The notes: generated from the sequence alone by a model not told the origin. Shown: positions 1 through 10,623, counted from the stretch's first letter. The stretch: DNA of 55,711 bases from Metabacillus mangrovi (GCF_009711125.1 NZ_WMIB01000025.1:1-55711); one strand, 5' to 3'. Numbers and translations are program-made.

Positions 1-76
1 AGAGATCCGCTCGACTTGCATGTATTAGGCACGCCGCCAGCGTTCGTCCTGAGCCAGGATCAAACTCTCCAAAAAG
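1..76 (-). rRNA. 16S ribosomal RNA, 5' end only (partial)
   Basis: The reverse strand reads the universal 16S start, GAGAGTTTGATCCTGGCTCA, followed by the GACGAACGCTGGCGGC block. Only about 76 nt of the gene are inside the window; the rest lies beyond the left edge. The 5' end near 76 is set by analogy with mature Bacillus 16S RNA. It is the first gene of an rrn operon downstream of lysS, the position of rrnJ in B. subtilis. Confidence 0.97.
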
Positions 77-171
77 TGTTTGACTAGCTCTTGTTTAAAA
101 CTTTAGAATTAACGTTGGCACTTCGATTTGTTCAGTTTTCAAAGATCATTTCGTAAAAGTGAAGCTTTATT

Positions 172-285
172 ATAATACCATCAGGCGTTTATAATGTCAA
201 CAACTTTTTACTCGTTTTTTTCTTGCGGCCACTGCGTTTTTGCAGCAACGAATATTAATATACCACCCGTGAGGGAAGAGCGCAA
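172..285 (-). promoter_or_regulatory. Tandem rrn promoters P1 and P2 and leader
   Basis: On the reverse strand P1 is TTGCGC (285-280), 17 bp, TATATT (262-257). P2 is TTGACA (200-195), 17 bp, TATTAT (177-172). Downstream, around 133-150, lies a boxA-like CTTTGAAAACTGAAC segment typical of Bacillus rRNA leaders, before the 16S start near 76. Tandem sigma-A promoters are normal for Bacillus rRNA operons. No coding sequence is seen between 77 and 346. Confidence 0.85.
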
Positions 286-304
286 TAGTTTTTTTAAAAA
301 AATA

Positions 305-341
305 AAAACAGAGTCCGTTTTTTATACGGAACTCTGTTTTT
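305..341 (-). terminator. Rho-independent terminator after lysS
   Basis: Arms AACAGAGT(T)CCG and CGG(A)CTCTGTT form a strong hairpin followed by T residues on the reverse strand. It lies just past the lysS stop and ends the folate-lysS operon before the rrn promoters. The flanking A and T tracts could let it act in both directions. Confidence 0.85.
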
Positions 342-346
342 CTCTC

Positions 347-1867
<1,521 letters not shown>

Positions 1868-1933
1868 TTATTTGCTTGATTTTACAAATATAAAAGGGGG
1901 AACCGCTCCAAACGGGCCGGCTCCTTCTATCTA

Positions 1934-2935
1934 TTAAACAGCTTCAGCGCTATTTTCCTGTTTTGCTTCCATTTCTTCTGTAAATTCATCGAGGAGGCTT
2001 ACAAGCTCTTCTCTTGTATTGCATGTGTTGACTCCGCTGCGGACATTGGCGTTGCCCCGGATTCCTTTCAGGTACCATGCAGCATGCTTCCGCATTTCGC
2101 GCACTGCTACATACTCGCCTTTAAGATCAATAAGACGATCCAGGTGCAGTTTGCAGACGGTCATTTTTTCCCTAACGTCCGGTTCTTCGGAAAGTTCTCC
2201 GGTTTCAAGATACTTGACGGTACGGTAAATCATCCATGGGTTGCCCAGTGCGGCGCGTCCAATCATTACTCCATCTGCACCGGTCGTTTTAAGCATTCTT
2301 TCAGCATCCTGCGGAGTTTGAACGTCACCGTTGCCGATAACCGGGATGTTTACTGATTCTTTTACCTGCTTAATCATATCCCAATCAGCGTGGCCTTCGT
2401 ACATTTGGACACGGGTGCGGCCATGCAGGGCGATGGCTTGTCCGCCTGCACGCTCGACCATTTGCGCATTTTCAACTGCGTAAATATGATCGCTGTCCCA
2501 GCCGGTTCTCATTTTTACGGTTACCGGTTTATCTACCGCATCCACAACCGCGGATACCATTTCATAGATTTTATTCGGATCAAGAAGCCACCTGGCTCCG
2601 GCATCACATTTTGTGATTTTCGGAACGGGACAGCCCATATTTATATCAATAATATCGGCAGTCGTGTTTTTATCTACAAATTTGGCCGCTTCCACCAGTG
2701 TATCCTTCTCTCCGCCAAAGATCTGCAGGCTAAGAGGTTTTTCTCGTTCATCAATGTACAGCATGCCCATCGTTCTTGCGTTATTGTAAAGGATGGCTTT
2801 ATCGCTTACCATTTCTGCACATACAAGGCCGGCACCGAATTCTTTAACTGTCAGGCGGAAGGCCGCGTTGCACACACCTGCCATTGGTGCAAGCACGACT
2901 CTGTTTTTCATTTGGATGTCGCCTATTTTAAACAA
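1934..2935 (-). CDS. dusB: tRNA-dihydrouridine synthase (DusB/YacF type)
   Basis: Flavoenzyme that reduces uridine to dihydrouridine in tRNA D-loops with NADPH and FMN. The 333-residue protein opens with the TIM-barrel signature LAPMAGVCNAAFR. It carries the catalytic cysteine in NMGCPVPK (Cys102) and later the FMN phosphate-binding GADGVMIGRAALGNPW. Translation starts at TTG, with AAAGGAG about 10 nt upstream. It lies between yazB and lysS in the same operon, as in B. subtilis (yacF). The family is certain; the exact uridine position modified cannot be read from sequence. Confidence 0.95.
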   Translation of the reverse strand: MFKIGDIQMKNRVVLAPMAGVCNAAFRLTVKEFGAGLVCAEMVSDKAILYNNARTMGMLYIDEREKPLSLQIFGGEKDTLVEAAKFVDKNTTADIIDINMGCPVPKITKCDAGARWLLDPNKIYEMVSAVVDAVDKPVTVKMRTGWDSDHIYAVENAQMVERAGGQAIALHGRTRVQMYEGHADWDMIKQVKESVNIPVIGNGDVQTPQDAERMLKTTGADGVMIGRAALGNPWMIYRTVKYLETGELSEEPDVREKMTVCKLHLDRLIDLKGEYVAVREMRKHAAWYLKGIRGNANVRSGVNTCNTREELVSLLDEFTEEMEAKQENSAEAV

Positions 2936-2955
2936 CTGGTTTTTTCTCCTTTCTT

Positions 2956-3162
2956 TTATTCTTTAGGTGATAATTCCTCTACTGTCACATGAAGCGCCGC
3001 TGCAATCTCCCTCACAAACTCATGACTGGGAACCCGGTTGCCGCGCTCAACCTCGCCCAGGACGGAAACCGATATACCAAGATCTTTTGCAAAGCCTTCC
3101 TGGGTGTAGCCCTTCAGCTTCCGGTAGGCCCTTATCCGCCTTCCCCACTTCTCAGCTTCCAT
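2956..3162 (-). CDS. yazB: Small XRE-family helix-turn-helix protein YazB
   Basis: 68-residue single-domain DNA-binding protein. A helix-turn-helix of the Cro/C1 family spans about residues 8-60 (AYRKLKGYTQEGFAKDLGIS, then SVLGEVERGNRVPS). Its start overlaps the end of folK by 31 nt and has AAGGGG upstream. It is conserved at this position in the folate operon of Bacillus. A regulatory role is likely from the fold, but its target is unknown; control of the folate genes around it would be inference only. Confidence 0.88.
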   Translation of the reverse strand: MEAEKWGRRIRAYRKLKGYTQEGFAKDLGISVSVLGEVERGNRVPSHEFVREIAAALHVTVEELSPKE

Positions 3163-3638
3163 AGTCTGACCCCTTCTTTGTCCGATAATTGATCTATGAT
3201 GACCGAAACTTGCTTATCTGCCGTTATGCTGCTATCTGAAGAAAGTTCATATAAAGGAATTAAAACAAAAGCGCGGTCCATCATCCTTGGATGAGGAATT
3301 ATTAACCGCTCTGTTTCAATATTTTCATGATTATACAATAAAATGTCAAGGTCTAAAGTACGCGGTCCCCAGTGGATTTCCCTTGTCCGTCCGAGCTTTT
3401 TCTCAATATGCTGGGTTTTATCAAGCAATTCTTCTGGCCCCAGGGTGGTGGAAATTTCCACTGCCATATTTAAAAAAGGATTCTGGTCTGTATATCCAAC
3501 CGGGTCTGTTTCATAAACAGAGGACTGTTTTACTACATCTATTTCTTCTTCCCCGCTTAAAAGGCTAATCGCATTCTTAAGGTAGTACTCCCTGTCTCCC
3601 ATGTTGGAACCTAAAGCGAGGTAGGCGGTTTTTTTCAT
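3132..3638 (-). CDS. folK: 2-amino-4-hydroxy-6-hydroxymethyldihydropteridine diphosphokinase (HPPK)
   Basis: HPPK transfers pyrophosphate from ATP to 6-hydroxymethyl-dihydropterin, giving the pterin substrate of FolP. The protein shows the N-terminal ALGSNMGDR motif and the signature GPRTLDLDILLYN, with the metal-binding DLD acids. I start at ATG 3638, giving 168 residues. It overlaps the folB stop in a TGATG junction, implying translational coupling; a GTG one codon upstream is the alternative. It acts directly after FolB in the pathway and precedes yazB. Confidence 0.95.
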   Translation of the reverse strand: MKKTAYLALGSNMGDREYYLKNAISLLSGEEEIDVVKQSSVYETDPVGYTDQNPFLNMAVEISTTLGPEELLDKTQHIEKKLGRTREIHWGPRTLDLDILLYNHENIETERLIIPHPRMMDRAFVLIPLYELSSDSSITADKQVSVIIDQLSDKEGVRLWKLRSGEGG

Positions 3639-3997
3639 CACCGGTGCCTTGTTATTTCTACAGCTGCATATTCATAATGGCCCGGAATGGGAGGATCGGG
3701 CTTTATAAGCTTCACTGTTACGGAATGAACTTCAGGAAAACCTTTTAGAATATCTGCCGCAATGGTTTCAGCAAGGGATTCGATCAATTTCTTAGGTTCC
3801 CCCTCAATCACTTCCCTGCAGATCTTATAAAGCTCTCCGTAATTCACCGTATGCTCCAGCTGGTCTGTTTCTCCAGCTTTTCTCAGGTCTCTTTCTACAG
3901 TAAGATCCGCCCTGAACCGCTGGCCCAGTTTGTTCTCTTCTGCAAAAACCCCGTGGTAGCCATAAAATTGCATCCCCGAAAGATAAATTTTATCCAC
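3638..3997 (-). CDS. folB: Dihydroneopterin aldolase
   Basis: FolB converts 7,8-dihydroneopterin to 6-hydroxymethyl-dihydropterin and glycolaldehyde in folate synthesis. The 119-residue form begins VDKIYLSGMQFYGYHGVF, the family's conserved N-terminus, with the active-site Glu in AEENKLGQ and the catalytic Lys in KLIKPDPP. I chose GTG at 3997 because AAAGGAGG lies about 8 nt upstream and homologues start there; an upstream ATG at 4027 would add ten unrelated residues. The start overlaps the folP stop by 8 nt. Confidence 0.94.
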   Translation of the reverse strand: MDKIYLSGMQFYGYHGVFAEENKLGQRFRADLTVERDLRKAGETDQLEHTVNYGELYKICREVIEGEPKKLIESLAETIAADILKGFPEVHSVTVKLIKPDPPIPGHYEYAAVEITRHR

Positions 3998-4847
3998 CTG
4001 CACGCCCTCCTTTCCCGAGCATGGCATCCATCATTTTCGCCATTCGGGCGATTTCCTTCACATCATGAACCCTCACAATGCTGCAGCCCTTTTGAATTCC
4101 TAAGCATACAGTTGCCCCGGTTCCTTCCATTCTTTCTTCAGGCGGCAAATCTAAAACCTTCCCAATGAATGTTTTTCTTGATGTGCCGAGCAATACCGGA
4201 TACCCGAGACTTGTAAAAGCATCGAGGTTATTCATAACCGTCATATTATCATGATAATCTTTGGCAAATCCGATCCCGGGATCAAGAATAATATTGGCAT
4301 CCTTTACGCCCGCTTCTCTTGCAAGGCTGACGCTTTCCATCAAATCGGATACCATGTCCGGAATTAAATCACTGTATGTGCGTTCTTTCCGGTTATGCAT
4401 CAGCACAATCGGGACATTGAACTCTGCCGCTGCCGCTGTCATATCCGGATCGGCCTTGCCCCCCCATATATCGTTCAATAGATGTGCTCCTGCTTTGAGG
4501 GCCTCACGTGCGACCGATGCTTTATACGTATCGATGGAAATCGGTGCATCAACTTCCTTCGAAATCCGTTCTATCACCGGAATGACCCGCTCAAGCTCAA
4601 GCTCAGCCGGAACGAAGTCTGCTCCCGGCCGGGTCGACTCTCCGCCTATATCAATGATGTCTGCTCCCTGCTCAACAAGCATTTGAGCTTGTAAAACAGC
4701 CCGGTCGAGGGAATTGTATTTTCCCCCATCAGAAAAGGAATCAGGGGTCACGTTCAAGATTCCCATAATCAGCGTTTTCTCTTTATTATTCAGGGTATAA
4801 TCCCCGCAGCGTATCCCGTGCTGCCTGTCCATCGTTGGTAAACCCAT
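3990..4847 (-). CDS. folP: Dihydropteroate synthase
   Basis: Condenses hydroxymethyl-dihydropterin pyrophosphate with p-aminobenzoate to dihydropteroate; this is the sulfonamide target, called sul in B. subtilis. Hallmarks are MGILNVTPDSFSDGG, the pterin loop IDIGGESTRPGA, and DPGIGFAKD. Two ATG codons compete: 4856 lies only 3 nt past the pabC stop with AAAGG almost touching it, while 4847 has that AAAGG at about 9 nt. I therefore give 4847 (285 residues). It sits between the genes making its two substrates: pab genes upstream, folB and folK downstream. Confidence 0.95.
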   Translation of the reverse strand: MGLPTMDRQHGIRCGDYTLNNKEKTLIMGILNVTPDSFSDGGKYNSLDRAVLQAQMLVEQGADIIDIGGESTRPGADFVPAELELERVIPVIERISKEVDAPISIDTYKASVAREALKAGAHLLNDIWGGKADPDMTAAAAEFNVPIVLMHNRKERTYSDLIPDMVSDLMESVSLAREAGVKDANIILDPGIGFAKDYHDNMTVMNNLDAFTSLGYPVLLGTSRKTFIGKVLDLPPEERMEGTGATVCLGIQKGCSIVRVHDVKEIARMAKMMDAMLGKGGRAGG

Positions 4848-4859
4848 AGCCCTCATCCT

Positions 4860-5717
4860 TTACAGCTCATCTTTGCTCCATAAAACGTGCCTTTGTTTTT
4901 TGTACTCTCTTTGTAGTCTCTGTGTGATGACACCATTCTTACCTGCAAAGTATTGGTTATTGATCCGGTTAAACGGCAGAATTTCCTGAATCGAGTTGGT
5001 CATGAATGCTTCATCTGCATCCAGAAGCGCCTCAAGCGGAAAAAATCCTTCTTCATACGGCAGGTTCAGCTTCCTGCAAAGTGAAAGGACAAACCTCCGG
5101 GTAATGCCGTCCAGTGCACCTGTATCAGCTGAAGGGGTAAAAAGCGCCCCATCCTTTACCCAAAATACGTTTGATACAATTCCTTCACAAACATGCCCGT
5201 CCCCGGTCAGAAAAATGCCTTCTGTATCCATCTGCCCCTTTAATTCTTTTTTCGCCAGAAAGTTGTTCATGTAATGGCTTGACTTCATACGGAAAAGTCC
5301 CTCCGGGGTGTTTCTCCGGAGACTGAGCACCTGCCCCTGTTTTTGATCAGCCGGGACAGCAATCGGCCTTAAAAAACAGGAGATAACGGGCTCATTATAA
5401 ACCTGATCCGTAAAAGCCGGACCTCCGTCACCCGCAGAAACTGCCAGCCTGACTGCCGCATCTCCGCTTTCAATCTGATTGGCCTCAAGCAGTTCCTGAA
5501 CCATCCGAACGACTTCCCCAATCGCTAGGTCTGTCTCTATACCCAGTTCTGAAAGAGAACGATGAAGCCTCGTTAAGTGATCTTTTACTAAAAAAGGATG
5601 GCCCCGATAGACACGAAACGTTTCAAACACACCAAGGCCATACATATATCCATGATCAAAGAGGGAAATGTTCGCCTCTTCTGCTTTTATCAATTTTGAA
5701 TTGAGGAAGACCAGCAC
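4860..5717 (-). CDS. pabC: Aminodeoxychorismate lyase
   Basis: PLP enzyme of fold type IV that releases pyruvate from 4-amino-4-deoxychorismate to give p-aminobenzoate. The 285-residue protein has the family's GVFETFRVYRG N-terminal segment, the MKSSHYMNN stretch expected to hold the PLP lysine, and FMTNSIQEILP. Translation starts at GTG, whose G is the last base of the pabA TAG stop (TAGTG), and GAGGAG lies upstream, so translation is probably coupled to pabA. Confidence 0.94.
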   Translation of the reverse strand: MLVFLNSKLIKAEEANISLFDHGYMYGLGVFETFRVYRGHPFLVKDHLTRLHRSLSELGIETDLAIGEVVRMVQELLEANQIESGDAAVRLAVSAGDGGPAFTDQVYNEPVISCFLRPIAVPADQKQGQVLSLRRNTPEGLFRMKSSHYMNNFLAKKELKGQMDTEGIFLTGDGHVCEGIVSNVFWVKDGALFTPSADTGALDGITRRFVLSLCRKLNLPYEEGFFPLEALLDADEAFMTNSIQEILPFNRINNQYFAGKNGVITQRLQREYKKQRHVLWSKDEL

Positions 5718-6307
5718 TATACGACGCTCTCCTCTGTTTTCTTATAGGTCTTTATAAAGTTACTCAGCAGATATTTGCCCGCTGAAGTCATGATGGACTC
5801 CGGATGGAATTGCACGCCCTCGATTGGCAGCTCTTTATGGCGGATTGCCATGATTTCATTTTGCGCAGTTCTGGCGGTTACAGCGAGACAATCGGGCAGG
5901 GTTTCATTTTTTACAATCAGGGAATGATAGCGCGTTGCCAAAAATGGCTGCTCAATTCCACTGAAAATCGTTTGGCCGTCATGCTCAATTTCGGAAACTT
6001 TACCATGCATCAGTCTCTCTGCCCGAACGACATCTCCTCCGAAAACCTGTGCAATGGATTGATGTCCAAGGCATACACCGAAGATGGGAATCTCCCCTGC
6101 AAATTCCCGGATCGCATCCATGCTGATCCCCGCTTCATCAGGGCTGCATGGGCCGGGGGAAATCATCAGAAACTCCGGTTTCATGTTCCTGATCTCCTCC
6201 AGGGTAATTTCGTCATTTCTTTTGACAATCAGCTCTTCGCCGAGTTCTCCAAGATACTGCACCAGGTTGTACGTAAAGGAATCATAGTTATCAATCATTA
6301 AAATCAC
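5717..6307 (-). CDS. pabA: Glutamine amidotransferase shared by PABA (and anthranilate) synthase
   Basis: Class I glutaminase subunit that supplies ammonia to PabB; in B. subtilis the same protein (PabA/TrpG) also serves anthranilate synthase. The 196-residue form begins with GTG reading as [15 protein letters not shown]. Its triad is visible: Cys79 in FGVCLGHQ, and His168 and Glu170 in QFHPES. I prefer GTG 6307 over an in-frame GTG at 6316 because GAGGTGA lies at proper spacing and homologues start [11 protein letters not shown]. Its ribosome-binding region is embedded in a GAG-triplet array (separate entry). Confidence 0.95.
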   Translation of the reverse strand: MILMIDNYDSFTYNLVQYLGELGEELIVKRNDEITLEEIRNMKPEFLMISPGPCSPDEAGISMDAIREFAGEIPIFGVCLGHQSIAQVFGGDVVRAERLMHGKVSEIEHDGQTIFSGIEQPFLATRYHSLIVKNETLPDCLAVTARTAQNEIMAIRHKELPIEGVQFHPESIMTSAGKYLLSNFIKTYKKTEESVV

Positions 6308-6350
6308 TCTGCTCACCTCATCGTTTTATTTGCTCTGCTTCACTCTGCTC
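6307..6350 (-). promoter_or_regulatory. Candidate TRAP (MtrB) RNA-binding site over the pabA ribosome-binding site
   Basis: On the reverse strand, triplets GAG, GAG, AAG and GAG occur at exact 5-nt steps (first bases paired to 6350, 6345, 6340, 6335). After a 13-nt gap three more GAG triplets follow at 5-nt steps (6319, 6314, 6309), running into the GTG start. TRAP, the tryptophan-activated 11-mer, binds (G/U)AG repeats with 2-3 nt spacers, and in B. subtilis it represses translation of trpG/pabA at this same place. The match is strong, but mtrB is not in this window. Confidence 0.7.
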
Positions 6351-7715
6351 TGCCGCCGCTTTTAATACAGCGGCTGCTTTCTTCAGCGACTCTTTGTACT
6401 CATAGTCGGGATTGGAGTCAATAACAATTCCGGCACCTGCCTGAATATAGCCCGCCCCGTCTTTCGCAAAAAGAGTTCTGATAACTATATTCAACTCTAA
6501 ATCGCCGTTAAAATCAATCCATCCGACAGAACCGGTATAAATTCCCCTTCTTTTTGGTTCCAGTTCCTCAATGATCTCCATCGTGCGGATTTTTGGGGCT
6601 CCGGTAATCGTCCCTCCCGGAAATACGGCCCGGACAACGTCTGACAGTTTTTTGCCGTCTTCCATTTCTCCCTGCACGTTGGAAACGATGTGCATGACAT
6701 GGGAATATTTTTCGATGGCCATAAATTCATTGACCTCTACGGTTCCGTAGCGGCATACACGCCCCAGATCGTTTCTTTCCAGATCAACGAGCATGACATG
6801 TTCTGCCCTCTCTTTTTCATTATCAATAAGCTCCTGCACCAGTCTCTCATCTTCTTCTTCATTTTCGCCTCTGGATCTTGTTCCGGCGATCGGCCGCGTG
6901 CTTAACTTGGAACCGCTCTTTTTGATAAGCAGCTCCGGTGATGCAGAAGCGATCTGGAAGTCAGGGGTTTCAATATAGCTCATATAAGGAGAGGGGTTGA
7001 TGGTTCTGAGCCGCTCATAAATTTCAATAGGATGATGGGCAAGGGGCACTCCCTGTCTGACAGATAAATTGACTTGAAACACATCTCCAGCCGCAATGTA
7101 TTCCTTGATCCGTTCCACGGCTTTTTTAAATTCCCCGGTTTCAAAATGGCCTTTAGGTTTTAAAGGCTCGGGGGCCATACGGGCTGATTTTTTTGCCGGA
7201 CTGAGCCAGCGTGATTTCAGCCTGGATAGCCTTTCTGCTGCGGCATCAGCTGATTGGTCCAAAACAATTATATACAGCTCGTCCTTCTGATGATCCAAAA
7301 TCGCCAGCTCATGAAAAAGCATCCAGAAATAATCCGGAGTTTCCAAGTCATCCTCGCCCAATTCCGGCAGCTTTTCAAAATGGCGTACGGCATCGTAGCT
7401 GATAAAACCTATTGCTCCTCCTTGAAAATCAGGCAGCTCGGGGTTCTGTTCCGTCTCGATCCTGGCCATGTAGTCCTGAAGCCATTGCAGCGGGTCGTCA
7501 GATTGAAAGGTTTGCCGCTCTCCGCCCTGCAGCAGCTGTATTTCCGCTCCTTTTGAAGAAAGGACAGCAGCAGGAGCGATCCCTGCAATGGTGTAGCGTC
7601 CCCCGCGGCCGCTCTCAAGCAATGCATGATAAGGTTCATTCTCCGTAAGCCATTTATAAGAACCGAAAAAATCTGCCGGACCGGTGATTTTCAGGTGATG
7701 GGGATACATTTTCAT
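6318..7715 (-). CDS. pabB: Aminodeoxychorismate synthase component I
   Basis: PabB aminates chorismate to aminodeoxychorismate using ammonia from PabA. The 465-residue protein belongs to the anthranilate synthase component I family, with conserved [24 protein letters not shown], and [15 protein letters not shown] in the C-terminal chorismate-binding half. I start at ATG 7715 because AGGAG is about 9 nt upstream; a GTG two codons earlier lies too close to it. It is the first gene of the pabB to lysS operon. Its promoter is not clear; a GATGTACATC palindrome lies in the leader at 7756-7765. Confidence 0.94.
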   Translation of the reverse strand: MKMYPHHLKITGPADFFGSYKWLTENEPYHALLESGRGGRYTIAGIAPAAVLSSKGAEIQLLQGGERQTFQSDDPLQWLQDYMARIETEQNPELPDFQGGAIGFISYDAVRHFEKLPELGEDDLETPDYFWMLFHELAILDHQKDELYIIVLDQSADAAAERLSRLKSRWLSPAKKSARMAPEPLKPKGHFETGEFKKAVERIKEYIAAGDVFQVNLSVRQGVPLAHHPIEIYERLRTINPSPYMSYIETPDFQIASASPELLIKKSGSKLSTRPIAGTRSRGENEEEDERLVQELIDNEKERAEHVMLVDLERNDLGRVCRYGTVEVNEFMAIEKYSHVMHIVSNVQGEMEDGKKLSDVVRAVFPGGTITGAPKIRTMEIIEELEPKRRGIYTGSVGWIDFNGDLELNIVIRTLFAKDGAGYIQAGAGIVIDSNPDYEYKESLKKAAAVLKAAAEQSEAEQIKR

Positions 7716-7802
7716 AAGCACACACTCCTAAAAGGCATATACCGATATTTTACTTGATGTACATCGGTTTCTCTATATCCAACTATTACCCTGGGCAAAA
7801 AT

Positions 7803-7826
7803 AAAAACAGTCCGGAGACTGTTTTT
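7803..7826 (-). terminator. Rho-independent terminator after cysK
   Basis: AAAAACAGTC and GACTGTTTTT arms around a CGGA-type loop, with T residues on both sides. It lies 9 nt beyond the cysK stop and separates cysK from the pab operon. Confidence 0.88.
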
Positions 7827-7834
7827 ACGTTCTT

Positions 7835-8755
7835 TTATTCAAATTGATAAAGCGGTGTGCTCAAGTAGCGCTCTCCGTTGCTCGGAATGATGGCCAGAAC
7901 TTTTTTCCCTTTACCGAGTTCTTTAGCGACTTTAAGAGCTGCATAGATGGCGGCCCCGGATGAGATTCCTCCGAGAATCCCCTCAGTGCGGGCTGCTTCA
8001 CGCGCATATTTGAAAGCATCCTCATTTTGAACGCCGATCACTTCTTCATACATCTTTGTATCCAGGATATCAGGAACAAAGCCTGCCCCTATCCCCTGAA
8101 TTTTATGCGGTCCCGGCTTTCCACCGGAGAGTACCGGTGAATCTGCAGGTTCTACAGCATAGATTTTAATGTCCGGGAAATGCTCTTTCAGCACCTGGCC
8201 TGCGCCTGTGATCGTCCCGCCAGTTCCGATCCCTGAAATAAAGGCATCCAGCCCGCCATCCATCTGGCGTACAATTTCAGGTCCTGTTGTTAAGCGGTGA
8301 ACTTCCGGATTTGCTTCATTTTTAAACTGCTGCGGCATAAAGTAGCCGTGCTCTTTGGAAAGCTCCTCGGCTTTACGGATCGCTCCGCCCATCCCTTCAG
8401 CTCCCGGGGTCAGCACCAGTTCAGCACCGTAAGCCCGCAGAAGATTTCTGCGCTCCATGCTCATGGTTTCAGGCATAACAAGAATTGCCTTAATTCCCTT
8501 AGCGGCAGCTACCATTGCAAGGCCGATTCCGGTGTTTCCGCTTGTCGGTTCAATAATGGTATCTCCAGGTTTTAAGCTCCCGTTCTGTTCAGCGGCATTT
8601 ATCATTGCAAGCGCAATCCGGTCTTTTACGCTGCTGCCCGGATTCATAAATTCAAGCTTCAGGTATACATCTGCATAATCGTCTTCCACCATTTTGTTCA
8701 ATTTAACAATCGGTGTTTCCCCAATCAATTCATGTATGGAATTTGCTACACGCAT
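7835..8755 (-). CDS. cysK: O-acetylserine sulfhydrylase (cysteine synthase A)
   Basis: PLP enzyme that makes L-cysteine from O-acetylserine and sulfide. The 306-residue protein shows the PLP lysine in GSSVKDR (Lys44), the substrate loop TSGNTG (71-76), the phosphate-binding GTGGTITG, and the C-terminal [12 protein letters not shown] typical of CysK. AGAGGTG precedes the ATG. It is flanked by its own promoter with an inverted repeat and its own terminator, so it is probably monocistronic. In B. subtilis CysK also acts with CymR in regulating sulfur genes. Confidence 0.96.
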   Translation of the reverse strand: MRVANSIHELIGETPIVKLNKMVEDDYADVYLKLEFMNPGSSVKDRIALAMINAAEQNGSLKPGDTIIEPTSGNTGIGLAMVAAAKGIKAILVMPETMSMERRNLLRAYGAELVLTPGAEGMGGAIRKAEELSKEHGYFMPQQFKNEANPEVHRLTTGPEIVRQMDGGLDAFISGIGTGGTITGAGQVLKEHFPDIKIYAVEPADSPVLSGGKPGPHKIQGIGAGFVPDILDTKMYEEVIGVQNEDAFKYAREAARTEGILGGISSGAAIYAALKVAKELGKGKKVLAIIPSNGERYLSTPLYQFE

Positions 8756-8770
8756 TCTGAACGCACCTCT

Positions 8771-8828
8771 ATTCCGAGTATTTTTATTGGTTTAATTAAA
8801 ACTTACCAACCCAATTCGGAATTGTCAA
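8771..8828 (-). promoter_or_regulatory. cysK promoter with a long interrupted inverted repeat (possible CymR site)
   Basis: The reverse strand has TTGACA (8828-8823), 17 bp, TAAGTT (8805-8800). Overlapping and following it are two nested inverted pairs: ATTCCGA with TCGGAAT (8822-8816 and 8777-8771), and TTGGT with ACCAA inside them. CymR controls cysK in B. subtilis and binds AT-rich dyads of this kind, so a CymR operator is a reasonable inference; I did not match it to a consensus. The -35 overlaps the end of the upstream gene. Confidence 0.55.
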
Positions 8829-9694
8829 TCTTTTTGCCCGTAAAACCATTCCGCTTCTGCTTCCTTCCAAAGGGGACGGACTGTAACAGAGCCTTCCATC
8901 TGCTCCAGCGCAAGCTGACGTTTTATCTGATCCTTCACTTCATTGTATGAGTAGGTCCGGCCTTTTATTTTCTCTTCTAAAAAAAGGACGGCAAATCCAT
9001 CCGCTGTTTGGACGGGGGTACGGCTGTAAGAACCTTTATCCAGCTTCGCTGCTGCTTCCAGGTAGGCTTCCGGAGCTCCGCTGCCTTTCGACACGAAGCC
9101 CAGTTCGCCCTGCTGGACGTCCGCTGATGCAAATTCCTCAGCCATCGTTTCAAAACTGGATCCTTCATCCAACTCTTTAATGATCTCTTCGGCCTGACTT
9201 TCACTTTTCACAGCAATGTGGGAGAGGTGGTAGGCAGCCTCAAAGGAATATTCATCCTTATGGGCATCGTAGTACTTCTGCACCTCATCCTCCGGAACGT
9301 TTACATCCCTCGTAAGGAGCTTTTCCAGCAGGATGCTGTAGCGGATCTGCTCGCGCCACTGCCGATCATTTTCTGCTGATTCACTTTCTGTAGTATTGGA
9401 GGAGAGCTTAAACATGGTCAGTTCACGATTGACGGTCTCTTCATCTGCTGTCACATTGTATTTCTCTGACAGTTCCTGGACAACCTGGCTGTTTACCATC
9501 TGCTCAAGAGTTTCCTTCCCATACCGCTCCTCAAGCATAGCGAGCCAGTCTTCACGTGTAATGTCTGTTCCTCCTACTTCTGCTACCGCTTCAGCAGATG
9601 AATCAGGTTCTTTCTTGGCGGTGAAAAAAATTACGGTGCCAATGTTCAGCAATAGGAGTCCTATGCATGTGAACAACAGGGCTCTCTTATTCAT
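8825..9694 (-). CDS. yacD: Membrane-anchored parvulin-type peptidyl-prolyl isomerase (YacD)
   Basis: 289-residue protein with a short N-terminal membrane segment (about residues 5-25, ALLFTCIGLLLLNIGTVIFF) preceded by MNKR. A SurA/PrsA-like N-terminal helical region follows, then a PpiC domain at about 140-245 (YHLSHIAVKSESQAEEII, ELGFVSKGSG). It probably folds exported proteins outside the membrane. No lipobox cysteine is present, so unlike PrsA it looks anchored by a helix rather than a lipid. It follows hslO, another folding factor. Specific clients are unknown. Confidence 0.88.
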   Translation of the reverse strand: MNKRALLFTCIGLLLLNIGTVIFFTAKKEPDSSAEAVAEVGGTDITREDWLAMLEERYGKETLEQMVNSQVVQELSEKYNVTADEETVNRELTMFKLSSNTTESESAENDRQWREQIRYSILLEKLLTRDVNVPEDEVQKYYDAHKDEYSFEAAYHLSHIAVKSESQAEEIIKELDEGSSFETMAEEFASADVQQGELGFVSKGSGAPEAYLEAAAKLDKGSYSRTPVQTADGFAVLFLEEKIKGRTYSYNEVKDQIKRQLALEQMEGSVTVRPLWKEAEAEWFYGQKD

Positions 9695-9715
9695 TTCTCC
9701 ACTCCCGGCTGGCTG

Positions 9716-10591
9716 TTATTTTGATTCTGCTTTAAGTTCCTCAAGCTCTTCTTTTGAAAAAATGTAAATCTCATTGCAGAAGTGGCATTGAGCTTCAGCC
9801 TGTCCGTCCTCTTCAATCATTTCTTCAATTTCCTTTGCACCGAGGCTGATGATCGCAGACCCAAACCGCTCCTTAGAGCATTGACACTGGAAGGAAACCG
9901 GCATTTTTTCAAGGATCTTTACATTGCCTTCCCCAAGGATTGTATCGAGGATCTGCTCAGGGGACAGTCCTTTTTCAATCAGCTTGGAGATGGGTTCCAT
10001 ATTGGTGAGGCGCTCTTCTATGGCTGAGATCGTCTTCTCATCTGCCCCAGGAAGAAGCTGAACGATAAAACCGCCGGAAGCGAGAATGGTGTTATCCGGG
10101 TTAACCAGCACTCCCACACCTACTGAAGAAGGAATCTGTTCAGAAGAAACGAGGTAATAGGTGAAGTCCTCTCCCAGCTCTCCGGATACAATCGGAACCT
10201 GGCCGGTAAAATGCTCTCTCATGCCGAGATCCTTTACAATGGTAAGCATCCCCTGCGTTCCGACAGCGCGGGCGACATCGAGTTTACCGAATTTATTCAA
10301 ATCAAAATGAGTCTGCGGATGGGTTACATATCCTCTGACTTCACCTTTTGCATTCGCATCTACAAGAATCGGGCCAAGCGGTCCGTTTCCTTCTATTTTG
10401 ATCGTAAGCTTGTCTTTCCCCTTAAGCATCGTGCCGAGCATTAAGCCGGCCGTCAATGTACGCCCAAGTGCAGCTGATGCAGTCGGCCACGTTTGATGCC
10501 TTCTCTGTCCCTCACCAACCGTTTCAGTTGATTTAACAGCATAGGCACGGACCTGCCCTTCATATGCAAGTGCTTTTACTAGATAATCCAT
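9716..10591 (-). CDS. hslO: Redox-regulated chaperonin Hsp33
   Basis: Hsp33 is a cytosolic holdase activated when its zinc-binding cysteines are oxidised. The 291-residue protein ends with the CxC...CxxC zinc switch: Cys236 and Cys238 in FQCQCSKE, Cys269 and Cys272 in QCHFCNE. The body contains the family segments [20 protein letters not shown] and [10 protein letters not shown]. It lies between coaX and yacD, as in B. subtilis (yacC). Confidence 0.95.
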   Translation of the reverse strand: MDYLVKALAYEGQVRAYAVKSTETVGEGQRRHQTWPTASAALGRTLTAGLMLGTMLKGKDKLTIKIEGNGPLGPILVDANAKGEVRGYVTHPQTHFDLNKFGKLDVARAVGTQGMLTIVKDLGMREHFTGQVPIVSGELGEDFTYYLVSSEQIPSSVGVGVLVNPDNTILASGGFIVQLLPGADEKTISAIEERLTNMEPISKLIEKGLSPEQILDTILGEGNVKILEKMPVSFQCQCSKERFGSAIISLGAKEIEEMIEEDGQAEAQCHFCNEIYIFSKEELEELKAESK

Positions 10592-10623
10592 TCTTTCTTG
10601 CTCCCTTCGCGCTGATTCATATG

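Noticed and set aside
7741-7800. A sigma-A promoter for pabB in the cysK-pabB gap
   Set aside because: TTGGAT and TAAAAT are present but 24 bp apart, and the other combinations match poorly, so I did not call a site.
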